Below the pieces are notes generated by a model. The model was not told where the DNA came from. It saw only the letters and a program-made list of their open reading frames with translations, and made no database searches. Shown here piece after piece: positions 1 through 8,687 of a DNA stretch of 35,630 nt. The DNA is taken from contig JAKIVU010000010.1 of NCBI GenBank assembly GCA_022750375.1, positions 1 to 35,630 of the forward strand. Reading direction: 5' to 3'. A program made the position numbers and the translations under genes. Each line of letters opens with the position of its first letter. The first letter of the stretch is position 1. The DNA is from Thermoplasmata archaeon. GTDB taxonomy: Archaea > Thermoplasmatota > Thermoplasmata > Lutacidiplasmatales > UBA184.

Positions 1-87
1 CGGGGTCGCTCGCGTCGGAACGATTAAGCATCGGGTCGCCGCTCCCCGACCCGCCGCGCCCGGTCCGGGTCGCGGGGCGGAGACCGG

Positions 88-2880
88 GTGTCCGTCACAG
101 CGAGCTACCATCACATCGTCCCCCTCGTGGTCGCGGTCGCGGTCCTGCTGCTCAGCCTGTCGTCACCGATCGCGCCGTCGACCCTGTCGGCCCACGGAGG
201 CAGCCTCCACGAGCTCTCCGCGGCGAATCCCTGCAACGCCACGCTGCTCCCGCACAATTACACCGGGACTGTCGTGGTCGTCGGTGCGTCCGCTCTCCCG
301 ACGGTTTCCCTCAACTACAGCTACGACGCAGTGGTCATCACCAATCTCACGAACGGGATCATCCTCTCCTCGGTCTGTTCGGTGGAGAACGGGACCACCG
401 TCGCGGGGGCATCGGGAGAGTTTGCCTTCTCGGTCGACCCGACTCCACCCATGACCTGCAATGCCCCGATAGGTCAGATCATACAGTGCGTCACGATCAG
501 CGGACCGTATGAGCAGGTCCGGGTCGCCCCCAGCATCCCGCTTCCGCCCGGCGATTTTTCCTCCGTGGCGCAGCATGGCAACTCGTTCCAGGTCCACCTG
601 TACCCGTACCTCGCGAGCGTGCGGATCGCCCCGTACGTCGCGTCCGCCACGTTCAGCACGGGGGCGGCCGACCCGTTCGGGGCGGAGGGGTTCACCGGCG
701 CGGGGAACGCCACTCCGATGCCCCCGCGGTTCGACTGGAGCCTGTCGGGAGTCGGGTGGACCTTCGTCGACCCCACGAGCGGTCCCGCGGTCAACGTGAC
801 GGCGGCGACCGGCGCCGGGATCGGGAACCTCTCGGTGATCGCCACGCTCAACGTCACCGGAGGGATCCTCACCACGCCACCGGCGAGCGTGGAACTTCTC
901 GCGGTCTCTACGGAGATCTCGTCCGCCAGCCTGGACCGCACGGTGCTCGACGTCGGTCAGATGACCACCGCTCGCGTGAACGGGACGGCGGCGGCCGGAT
1001 ACACGTATCACGCAACCATCGACCCCGGGCTGGGAGAGGCCGTCGTCTCCGCCCCGTGCGCCGCGGGCCCGGGGGTGGGCGGCGCGCTCGACGTGGCCTG
1101 CGCCGCGAACGTGACCTACGTTGCGACGGGGGTGGCCCAGCCGTCGGTGACGCTCTCGAACGGGCTTTCCTCCGCGGTCTGGGGTTTCCCGGACGTCACG
1201 GTGAACCCGGCACCTTCGGTCGAGTTGCTGCCGCTCCTTCCTGTCGGCTACGCGGGAGCCGTTACCTCGGTCGTGGTCGAGGCCCGCCCGGGCACCGGGA
1301 CGCTTCCGTACTCGGAGGCGTGCTGGTCGAGCGGCGTCGGCGCCCCGCAATGCGACCACTCCCCGGGACCCACCTGGACGTTCGCCTCGGTATATTCCGC
1401 CCCGGGGAACTATTCTGCGTCCTCGTGGACGATCGACGCCGCCGGACTGACCCGGTCGGCGACGACCACGGTGCACATCGTGTCGCCGCTCACGGTCGCG
1501 ATCCGGACGAGCTCGACCACCGGGACGGCGGGCGTCCCTCTCGCCGTGACGGCGTTCGTGTCGGGAGGAGACCTGCCGGCGGAGGTGTGGTGGAACGCGA
1601 CGGGCGCCTCGAACCCCTTCGCCTCCAGTTCGATCACGAGCGACGGACCGCTTGAGACGACCTTCGTTCCGTCGAGCGCCGAATTCGTGACCGTATCGGT
1701 CGTCGTTCGGGACGGTCTCGGCACGACCGCGACCGCCGTGGGGACCTGGACGATCGGCGTCGGAGCCGCGACCGCGGCGGTACCGATCGTCCTTCCTTCG
1801 ACGTCACCGGTCCGCGCCGGATCGCCGTTCTCGGTCGAATGGCAGGCCCTCGATTCCGGTGGGGACGTCGTGCACGATTTCGCGTCGGACGCGGAAGTGG
1901 AACTCGTGGTCGTGGGCTCGCACGAAGCGGCGCCCGGCTGGGTCAACGCCTCCGGCGTCGGCACCCTCACCAGCCGTCTTCCCGGCTGGTTCGACGTTCC
2001 GTCGACGGCGTGGATCGGGGGCGACCTCAACGTAAGCGTCACCTCCCGGGTGGCGGGTTCGATCCAAGTCGACCTCATCGTCGCCGCCGGTCTGAGTTCC
2101 GGCTCGAGCACCGTGGGCGTGAGCGTCCTTCCGGACATTCAACAGCTACGACTGTTCGACCCTCGCACGGCAGTGGATACGAGTCGGGAGAACGATACGC
2201 TCTGGCAGGTGACCGACCGATTCGGCAACGCCGCGGTCGGCGCTTCGGTGGTGGTCACGACCTCGTTCGACGGGGACCAGGTACGCGCGGTGGCGTCGGC
2301 GCTCCCCGAGCCCGGGGACGCCACGGCGGTCTGGGTCAACTTCAGCGCGCCGGGCGCGTGGGCCGGGACGGTGACCGTGACCGACCTTGCCGGGGACGTC
2401 CTCGTTCCTACTACCTCGGTGCCGGGACTCTCGGGGCCCTGGACGATCCTCGTCGCGATCCCTTTGACCGCGGGCGTGGGCATCGGAGCGGTCAGCGGGA
2501 TCGCCGCCTTCACGCGCGATCGACGCCGCCGCCGGCTCGTCGAGGCAACCCCGGTCGATGACGAGACCGCCCTCCAGCGTCTCGCCGAAGGGCGGGCCAC
2601 GGTCGTGGACGTCGTTCGGCGGTCGGGACCGATCGACCTCGCGGGGATCGCGACGACCTGGGAACCGCCGCCCGCTCCCCCCGACCTCGCGGACTGGGTC
2701 GCGTCCCTCCTGACCGACGGGACGCTCGACGCCCGGTTCGCGGCCGACGGAGTGGCACGATTCTTCCTCGCGGTGAGCGACCATGCGACGACGCAGGTCA
2801 CGTTCGACCTCGAGACGTTCGACCGGGCCCAGCAACGTCGGGACGCCGTAGCGGCGGATTGGGAGAGCGAGGACCCCTAG
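88..2880 (+). CDS. Large secreted/membrane-anchored surface protein with Ig/PKD-like repeats, C-terminal TM and short cytoplasmic tail
   Basis: 930-aa ORF with hydrophobic N-terminus (VVAVAVLLLSLSS), many N-x-S/T sequons, Thr/Val/Ser-rich beta-type sequence, C-terminal TM (ILVAIPLTAGVGIGAVSGIAAF) followed by RDRRRRR and a ~110-aa soluble tail. Confidence 0.75.
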   Translation: MSVTASYHHIVPLVVAVAVLLLSLSSPIAPSTLSAHGGSLHELSAANPCNATLLPHNYTGTVVVVGASALPTVSLNYSYDAVVITNLTNGIILSSVCSVENGTTVAGASGEFAFSVDPTPPMTCNAPIGQIIQCVTISGPYEQVRVAPSIPLPPGDFSSVAQHGNSFQVHLYPYLASVRIAPYVASATFSTGAADPFGAEGFTGAGNATPMPPRFDWSLSGVGWTFVDPTSGPAVNVTAATGAGIGNLSVIATLNVTGGILTTPPASVELLAVSTEISSASLDRTVLDVGQMTTARVNGTAAAGYTYHATIDPGLGEAVVSAPCAAGPGVGGALDVACAANVTYVATGVAQPSVTLSNGLSSAVWGFPDVTVNPAPSVELLPLLPVGYAGAVTSVVVEARPGTGTLPYSEACWSSGVGAPQCDHSPGPTWTFASVYSAPGNYSASSWTIDAAGLTRSATTTVHIVSPLTVAIRTSSTTGTAGVPLAVTAFVSGGDLPAEVWWNATGASNPFASSSITSDGPLETTFVPSSAEFVTVSVVVRDGLGTTATAVGTWTIGVGAATAAVPIVLPSTSPVRAGSPFSVEWQALDSGGDVVHDFASDAEVELVVVGSHEAAPGWVNASGVGTLTSRLPGWFDVPSTAWIGGDLNVSVTSRVAGSIQVDLIVAAGLSSGSSTVGVSVLPDIQQLRLFDPRTAVDTSRENDTLWQVTDRFGNAAVGASVVVTTSFDGDQVRAVASALPEPGDATAVWVNFSAPGAWAGTVTVTDLAGDVLVPTTSVPGLSGPWTILVAIPLTAGVGIGAVSGIAAFTRDRRRRRLVEATPVDDETALQRLAEGRATVVDVVRRSGPIDLAGIATTWEPPPAPPDLADWVASLLTDGTLDARFAADGVARFFLAVSDHATTQVTFDLETFDRAQQRRDAVAADWESEDP

Positions 2881-4169
2881 CCCGGCTCGCGCCCGACGAG
2901 GTCGTAGTACCGATACGCCGCCTCGCCGGCACCGAAGCAGTAGCGCAGGGTCGTGAACCCGGACTTGAGCTGGGCGGCGTGGGCCGCCACCTCTCCGGGC
3001 GCCGTTCCGCGGTGGAGCAGGTCGTCGAACAGCTCGGCGATCTCGGCCATCTCCTTCTCCTTCATCCCGACCCGGGTCACCTCGGGGGTGCCGAGGCGGA
3101 CGCCCCCCGGGTGCTTCGGGCTCTTGTCACCGGGGAGGAGGTTCTTGTTCGAGATGATACCGGAGTCGGCGAGCCGTTTCGCGACCGACTCCCCGCCGCC
3201 CTCCTTCTCCACGCGCACCGCGATCGTGTGCGAACGGGTGAACCCGAGGTCCGGCGCGAGCACGTCGAATCCCTTGTCATGCAACGCCTGGGCGAGCGCC
3301 CGCGCGTTCGCGACCGTCTGGTGCGCGTACTCCCGGCCGAACTCGAGGTGCTCGGCGAGGCTGACCGCGAGCGCGGCCATCGCGTTCAGGTGGTGGTTGC
3401 TCGTCACGCCCGGGAAGGCGCCGGACTGGAGACGCTTCGCGACCTCGGGCTCCAGGCCATCACCGAGCAAGATGCCGTGCTGCGGCCCCGGGAGGGTCTT
3501 GTGCGTCGACGCGCTCATCACGACGCACCCCTCGCGCAACGGGTCCTGGAACTCGCCCCCCGCGATGAGGCCGAGGACGTGGGCCGCGTCGTACCAGGCC
3601 CGCGCGCCGATCTCCTCGAGGGTGCCGCGCAGTTCGTCCACCGGGAGGGGGAACAGGAACAGGGAGAGGCCGAAGAGGCAGAGCTTCGGTCGGACCGCGC
3701 GCAGGATCTCCCGGGTCCGGGGGACGTCGATCGTCATCCGCTCGGGGTCCCAGGCGTAGTAGACGGGCTTCACCCCGCGGAGCCCGAACGCGCCGAACGC
3801 CGCGCTCGAGATGTGCGCACCGTCCGCGAGCCGGCTCGTGCCGACGAGCTCTCCGGGTTCGGTGAGGGCCTTCAGCACCGCCAGATTCGCGACGGTCCCC
3901 GAGGTCGGCCGCACGTCCGCGAACGTGCAACGGAACAGTCGGCGGGCGAGGTCGAGGCAGAGGTTCTCGACCTGGTCGACCTGCTCGTTCCCTTCGTAGT
4001 ACCGGTCTCCGGGCAGACCCTCGGCGTACCGGGAGTGGAAGTCACTGATCAGGAGCTCCTTCGCGTACGGCGAGAGCAGGTTCTCGCTCGCGATCAGGGG
4101 GATCGCGTGCTCGAAGCGGGTCGAGTGGATACGGACGGTCCGCCGTATTTGGGCGACGACCCCCGCCAT
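2877..4169 (-). CDS. glyA: Serine hydroxymethyltransferase (archaeal type)
   Basis: IPLIASENLLSP, GDRYYEGNEQVDQVENLC, PLP-lysine region STHKTLPGPQHG; start placed at MAGVVAQ because the longer ORF (to 4340) runs into the divergent gene and its promoter. Confidence 0.92.
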   Translation of the reverse strand: MAGVVAQIRRTVRIHSTRFEHAIPLIASENLLSPYAKELLISDFHSRYAEGLPGDRYYEGNEQVDQVENLCLDLARRLFRCTFADVRPTSGTVANLAVLKALTEPGELVGTSRLADGAHISSAAFGAFGLRGVKPVYYAWDPERMTIDVPRTREILRAVRPKLCLFGLSLFLFPLPVDELRGTLEEIGARAWYDAAHVLGLIAGGEFQDPLREGCVVMSASTHKTLPGPQHGILLGDGLEPEVAKRLQSGAFPGVTSNHHLNAMAALAVSLAEHLEFGREYAHQTVANARALAQALHDKGFDVLAPDLGFTRSHTIAVRVEKEGGGESVAKRLADSGIISNKNLLPGDKSPKHPGGVRLGTPEVTRVGMKEKEMAEIAELFDDLLHRGTAPGEVAAHAAQLKSGFTTLRYCFGAGEAAYRYYDLVGREPG

Positions 4170-4327
4170 CTCCCCCGGCGCCGGCGCGGCGGGCGGCGAG
4201 CCCCCCACCCCCCGGTTACCACTGGAACCTTCCGGCACCACCGCACCGCTCACCGGCAGGGAACGACCCCGTCGTTCGTCGCTACTCCACCGACCCCATA
4301 TAGGGAACGTGGCGGTGAGCGACCCGC

Positions 4328-4789
4328 ATGTCGACCACACCGACGCTCCCGACTCCGACGGTACCTTGGCGCGTTCGACGCGACTTCTACGTACCGTACC
4401 ACGACCTCGACGTCCTCAACCACCTCAACCACGCCGCCTACTTTCCCTACATGGAGACCCTGCGATGCGACTACTACCTCCCACTCCTCGGTCCGCTCGA
4501 CCCGTCACGCCTCGACATCATCATCGCCGAAGTCTCCTGTCGGTACCTTGCTCCGGTCGGGTACGGTGCGACGCTGATCGGTGAGGTCGCTCCGGCGCGT
4601 CCGCTCGGTACGACGAGCTTCGCTCTTCTCTATCGCTTCACGATCGCCGGTACGTCGACGGTCGCGGCGCGGGGTCGAACGGTGGTCGTCTGTTACGACT
4701 ACGCGAAAGGGACGAAGAAGCCGATACCGACCGAGCGGCGCGCGGTGATGGATCGAGACGCGGTCGACCCCGCGACCGAGGGTTGGTAG
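4328..4789 (+). CDS. Acyl-CoA thioesterase, hotdog fold (4HBT/YbgC-like)
   Basis: RRDFYVPYHDLDVLNHLNHAAYFPYMETLR motif; TATA-like catatag about 29 nt upstream of ATG. Confidence 0.8.
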   Translation: MSTTPTLPTPTVPWRVRRDFYVPYHDLDVLNHLNHAAYFPYMETLRCDYYLPLLGPLDPSRLDIIIAEVSCRYLAPVGYGATLIGEVAPARPLGTTSFALLYRFTIAGTSTVAARGRTVVVCYDYAKGTKKPIPTERRAVMDRDAVDPATEGW

Positions 4790-4824
4790 GGAACCGTTCC
4801 ACTCGCAGTGGGGGGGTGGGGGGC

Positions 4825-5118
4825 TCAGTACCCCGGGTGGACCGTGTTGCTCTGGAGCGCCGCGGGCGGCCAGGTCACCGGCTCGACGAACCCCGGCTCG
4901 TCGGTCACGGTCTCGATCCGATAGAACACACCCGTGCCATGGAGCGCCGCGTGGACCTTCCCGAGCTTCTCCCGGAACTCGTCGACGGTGTGCCACTCGA
5001 ACGCCACGTCGTGCGGACCGATGATGAAGGAGAGGCCCGCCAACGACCGGATCCGGTCGGAGACCTCGAGCGGGGAGACCCCGTCCGACGTGAAAAAAAG
5101 GTCGATGTAACTGTGCAT
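4825..5118 (-). CDS. Hypothetical protein (97 aa)
   Basis: ORF in strand-consistent position between same-strand GNAT gene and convergent thioesterase; TATA-like tttaag on the minus strand about 35 nt upstream. Confidence 0.6.
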   Translation of the reverse strand: MHSYIDLFFTSDGVSPLEVSDRIRSLAGLSFIIGPHDVAFEWHTVDEFREKLGKVHAALHGTGVFYRIETVTDEPGFVEPVTWPPAALQSNTVHPGY

Positions 5119-5150
5119 GGCGGAGCAGCAAGAAGAAACGCTCGGGTCGG

Positions 5151-5654
5151 CTACTTAAACCCCCCGCCGAGGCCGAACCCGTCGGGGCGCGTCGCCTGCG
5201 CTCCGCCGAGCGGGGCGGCCGATTTGCTCAGGAACACCCGCGCGTAGCCGTCCTCGACCGCGCGTCCGGTCTCCCGATATCCGCGGGCGGAGTAGTACCG
5301 GAGGTTCTCGGTCATCCGATCGTTCGTGTAGAGCCGAACCTCCGCTCGTCCGAGTTCCGTGGCCCGCGCCTCCGCGAACGCGAGCAGCCGGCTCCCGATC
5401 CCGTGCCGCTGGAAGACGGGGCGCACGGCGAGATTCTCGACGAGGACGTGGTCCGGGAACGGGACGAGCACCAGGACGCCCCGGACCGATTCCGCGCATT
5501 CGACGTACACCTGACCGGCACCGACCCGAACGGCGGGGTCGTCCTGCATCGGGGCGGGGGGCCGGTCCATCCGCTCGAGGTAGACCTGGTACGCCTCGCG
5601 CACGCAGGACCGGATCTCCGGAACGTCGGCCTCGGTCGCGAGTCGGATCGACAT
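5151..5654 (-). CDS. GNAT-family N-acetyltransferase
   Basis: VLVENLAVRPVFQRHGIGSRLLAFAEARA (acetyl-CoA binding motif), YYSARGYRETGR. Confidence 0.85.
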   Translation of the reverse strand: MSIRLATEADVPEIRSCVREAYQVYLERMDRPPAPMQDDPAVRVGAGQVYVECAESVRGVLVLVPFPDHVLVENLAVRPVFQRHGIGSRLLAFAEARATELGRAEVRLYTNDRMTENLRYYSARGYRETGRAVEDGYARVFLSKSAAPLGGAQATRPDGFGLGGGFK

Positions 5655-5719
5655 CTTCGGCGAATCAGATAAGGCGGTCGGGATCCCCGCCTCCGCGCAC
5701 GGAGCCGGGCGCCGACCGC

Positions 5720-6035
5720 AGTGCTAGGCCAGCAGGATTGCCATTCGGACGAACTACGCGGAGACCCCGCGGACTCCTCAGCCCCGTCGCCCCGCCAGCG
5801 TCGACGGTCCACGGTAAGGCTGCTCCCGTCAGGACCTGACCCGGTGCCCGTGATGGATAACCGCTAGGGCGCTCCTCCGAGTGCCCATCGCGGTGCCCAC
5901 GGCCCAGCGGAACGGGGCGTCTACGAGGCAATGCAGGACGTGAAACCCGCCCGAACGTCGCTCCTACCTGTCACCCCCGCTAAGGACGGTTTCGGTGTGT
6001 AAGGGGACGCCCAACCCCCCGGTCCAGCCTAGCGG
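5720..6035 (-). ncRNA. ffs: Signal recognition particle (7S) RNA, archaeal type
   Basis: Minus strand reads GCTAGGC..CCGGGGGGTTGGGCGTCCCCTTACACACCGAAACCG (archaeal Alu-domain start), later GGGTCAGGTCCTGACGGGAGCAGCCTTACC (domain IV); 5' GCTAGGC (6033-6027) pairs perfectly with 3' GCCTAGC (5729-5723). Confidence 0.92.
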
Positions 6036-6054
6036 ACGGACGACGCCCTGCCCT

Positions 6055-6062
6055 CTACATAG
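6055..6062 (-). promoter_or_regulatory. TATA box for SRP RNA gene
   Basis: CTATGTAG on minus strand, centred about 25 nt upstream of the predicted RNA 5' end (~6033). Confidence 0.55.
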
Positions 6063-6122
6063 CCCTTGGGTCCGCGGGAGGGGGGAGGACGGACGGGACT
6101 GGGTCTCCCTGGGGCAGCCCGC

Positions 6123-6227
6123 TCAGGTGCCCGTGGTCGAGAAGAACACGAAGAAGACGATGAGCACGATCGTCGCCCCGCCCGCAAGCAAGAACACCAG
6201 CTCCTCCCGCCACTCGCCCCGGTCCAT
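6123..6227 (-). CDS. Small single-TM membrane protein (34 aa)
   Basis: Manual translation: MDRGEWREELVFLLAGGATIVLIVFFVFFSTTGT*; below ORF-track length cutoff; same strand, 75 nt downstream of the 753-aa ATPase gene. Confidence 0.55.
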   Translation of the reverse strand: MDRGEWREELVFLLAGGATIVLIVFFVFFSTTGT

Positions 6228-6302
6228 CCCCGCCCCTGCGACCCGGAGGAGCGGGATGGGGTTCTTGCGGCTTTCGTTCGGGCCGGACGAACCGCGACCG
6301 GG

Positions 6303-8564
6303 CTAGCGGATGTGGTCGAGGCTGAACGAGCCGAGGTTGAGCGACCGCTTCGAGAACGTGTAGCCGATGAACGCCCGCGACTGGGTCTCGCCGATCCCCT
6401 TCACCGACAGGAACGTCTTCAGTTGCTCGATCTTGAGGTTGATCGACCCGTCGACCATGTGCTCGAGCGTCTCGAGGTCGGCGTCCGAGTGCATGCCGCG
6501 GTCGAGCACGTAGTACGAGACCGCTTGGTCGATCTTGCGGCGCCCGATGAACGGTTGCAGGAACCGGAACGTCGCGGTCGTCTCGAGGTACGCGGTCACG
6601 GTCGACACCGACTCGAAGACGAGCCGGTACGTCGGGAACTTCTCCTTCAGCTCCTCGGAGATGGCGTTCACGGTCTGGGCGAGCTGGTCGAGCATCCCCT
6701 TATCGGTCGACGACAAGAGGCGGACCCCGGTCGTCGACTGGCTCGACCCGACGCTGCGCGAATACAGGTCGACGAACCGGATCATCCCGGCCCGTTCGGC
6801 CTCGTCGTACTTCGGGTAGAGTCCCGCGAGGTCCTCGCGGACCTGGCCCCACGTCTTGTCGGTGACGACCCAGATCGAGGGGATGCCGAGCTTCAGGCCC
6901 TCGACGGAGAACAGGCGCGCGAGCACGTCCTTCCCTGTGTGCGCCGGCCCGTTGAGCAGGAGTTGGGCGCCCGCGGGGAACCCGCCGTAGAGCAGGTCGT
7001 CGAGCCGTCGGATGCCGCTCTTGACCTTGACCTCCGCGACCGCGCGGACCGCGTCCTCGTGCATCTGGTCGGCGTCGGATTCGGCCGCCCGACCGGCGAG
7101 CTTCTCCAGGTCGACCATCCGCTCGCGGAGGGCCCCCTCCCGGGCGCGGAGCTCCTCCTCCTTCACGGAGAGCATGTGCTGGAGGTCCTCGACGCGTCGC
7201 GCCTCGTCGGAGGCGCTCGTCGCGCCGGCGCTCCCGACCGCGCGACGCAGCTCCTCCAGCCGGCGGGCCTCGATATCGAGCGCCTGCTTGCGGGTCTGGA
7301 GCTGCTGGTCGTAGGCGGAGAGTTCGCGTTCCTTGAACTCGAGCGGGGAGCGGCGTCGTTCGATCTCGTCGGAGTTGATCCGGATCTCCTCGAACCGCTG
7401 CCGCAGCTCGTTCTCGCGCGCGACGAGGTCCTTCTCGCGCTGGTCGACCAGGGTGAGCCGTTCGTCGACGTCGACGGAGATCGAGCCGCCGCCCGAGAGC
7501 AGCTGGCCCCGTTCCCGCATCCGGTCGGCCTCGCCCTGGAGGTTCCGGACCTCGCTCTCGAGCTGGACGGTCCTCCGCCGCAGCTCCGTCTCGCGTTCGA
7601 TGTAGGCGTGCTCTCGTTCGGAGAACTCCTCGCGGAGCCGCTGGTCGATCTCGCGCGTCGCCTTCTCGACCGCGTTTGCGGTGTACTGGGGAGGGACCAT
7701 GCCGGTCGTCGGGTCGGCGGCGGGGGTGGGTGCCGCCCGCGCCTCCTCTCCTTCGAGGGCGAGCAGGCGGAGCCGGAGCTCCGCGATCTCGTCTTCTTTC
7801 CCCCGGACCGCGAGCTCCTTCTCCTTCGCTTCGTGCGACCGGACGTACTTGATCACGGCGATCGAGCCGCGCTTCACGTGCTCGATCTCCTCTTCGAGTT
7901 GCTTGCGCTTCGTGCGCTCGTCGAACAGTTGGCGGTGCAGGTCCTGGGTCTCCTGGATCATCGTCGCCGGGTCGAACTGGTCGCTCTTCACCCGGTCCAA
8001 GAGGCCCATCAGCCAGCGAACGACCGTCTCCTCTCGCTCGAACACCGGGGCGGCGACCGAGTCGGCGGAGCGGGACCGTCCCGCCTCCTCGGCATCGTGC
8101 ATACCGGTCGGGATCGCGGCGGGGGCGACGGCGCCGTGCGGGGGCTCCGAAGATTGGATCCACTCCTCCATCGCGCCGTCGTCGCCCTCGACCCATTTCC
8201 GCAGCGTGTCCGTGGAGTCTTTCGTCGGGGTCGCCACGCGCGGCCGTCGCGGGCGCTCGGGTCGCCGGACCGTGCCGACCCAGCGCTGGACGATCCGGTC
8301 GTTCTCGACCGTGCGGTCGGCGCTGACGAGCGTAGCGGAGTCGGGACGGCGACGGATCCGTTCCACGTCGTTGGTCGAAACGCCGAGGAGCTCGAGCGCC
8401 GTCTGGGACAGTTCGCGGACCGACTCGACGGACGTGTACCCGGCTTGAATGAGGGTATCGACCGTATCGGCGCCGACCCCGAGGGCTCGCGCGAGCTCTC
8501 CGGGGTCCGGGGACCGCGACGTCGGGCCCGGGGCCACCACTCCTTCCGCCGTGCCGTCCGCCAT
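6303..8564 (-). CDS. HhH - coiled-coil - KaiC/RAD55-like ATPase (753 aa)
   Basis: N-terminal helix-hairpin-helix (ALGVGADTVDTLIQAGYTSVESV), long charged heptad-like middle, C-terminal RecA-like domain with SGIRRLDDLLYGGFPAGAQLLLNGPAHTGKD and TYRLVFESVST. Confidence 0.85.
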   Translation of the reverse strand: MADGTAEGVVAPGPTSRSPDPGELARALGVGADTVDTLIQAGYTSVESVRELSQTALELLGVSTNDVERIRRRPDSATLVSADRTVENDRIVQRWVGTVRRPERPRRPRVATPTKDSTDTLRKWVEGDDGAMEEWIQSSEPPHGAVAPAAIPTGMHDAEEAGRSRSADSVAAPVFEREETVVRWLMGLLDRVKSDQFDPATMIQETQDLHRQLFDERTKRKQLEEEIEHVKRGSIAVIKYVRSHEAKEKELAVRGKEDEIAELRLRLLALEGEEARAAPTPAADPTTGMVPPQYTANAVEKATREIDQRLREEFSEREHAYIERETELRRRTVQLESEVRNLQGEADRMRERGQLLSGGGSISVDVDERLTLVDQREKDLVARENELRQRFEEIRINSDEIERRRSPLEFKERELSAYDQQLQTRKQALDIEARRLEELRRAVGSAGATSASDEARRVEDLQHMLSVKEEELRAREGALRERMVDLEKLAGRAAESDADQMHEDAVRAVAEVKVKSGIRRLDDLLYGGFPAGAQLLLNGPAHTGKDVLARLFSVEGLKLGIPSIWVVTDKTWGQVREDLAGLYPKYDEAERAGMIRFVDLYSRSVGSSQSTTGVRLLSSTDKGMLDQLAQTVNAISEELKEKFPTYRLVFESVSTVTAYLETTATFRFLQPFIGRRKIDQAVSYYVLDRGMHSDADLETLEHMVDGSINLKIEQLKTFLSVKGIGETQSRAFIGYTFSKRSLNLGSFSLDHIR

Positions 8565-8687
8565 ATCGAGTAGGGTAGCGTACTAGCGCGCCTGAGGGTC
8601 TTAATATGTGGGTGCGCGCGGCGGCGCTCGCCGGCGGAGAACGGGGCGGGGAACCACCCCCTAAATACGGCGCCGCCTCCCGGAGGT

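Noticed and set aside
163-1476. 437-aa minus-strand ORF
   Set aside because: Antisense to the surface protein; Arg/Gly-rich composition typical of spurious GC-rich ORFs.
4170-4340. N-terminal extension of GlyA ORF
   Set aside because: Overlaps the divergent thioesterase promoter and start; extension lacks SHMT similarity.
2859-4577. 572-aa plus-strand ORF
   Set aside because: Antisense to glyA, which has clear SHMT motifs; no recognisable protein features.
6066-8573. 835-aa plus-strand ORF opposite the HhH-KaiC-like gene
   Set aside because: Antisense shadow ORF typical of high-GC DNA; composition is Arg/Leu/Asp-rich with no recognisable motif, while the minus strand encodes clear domains.
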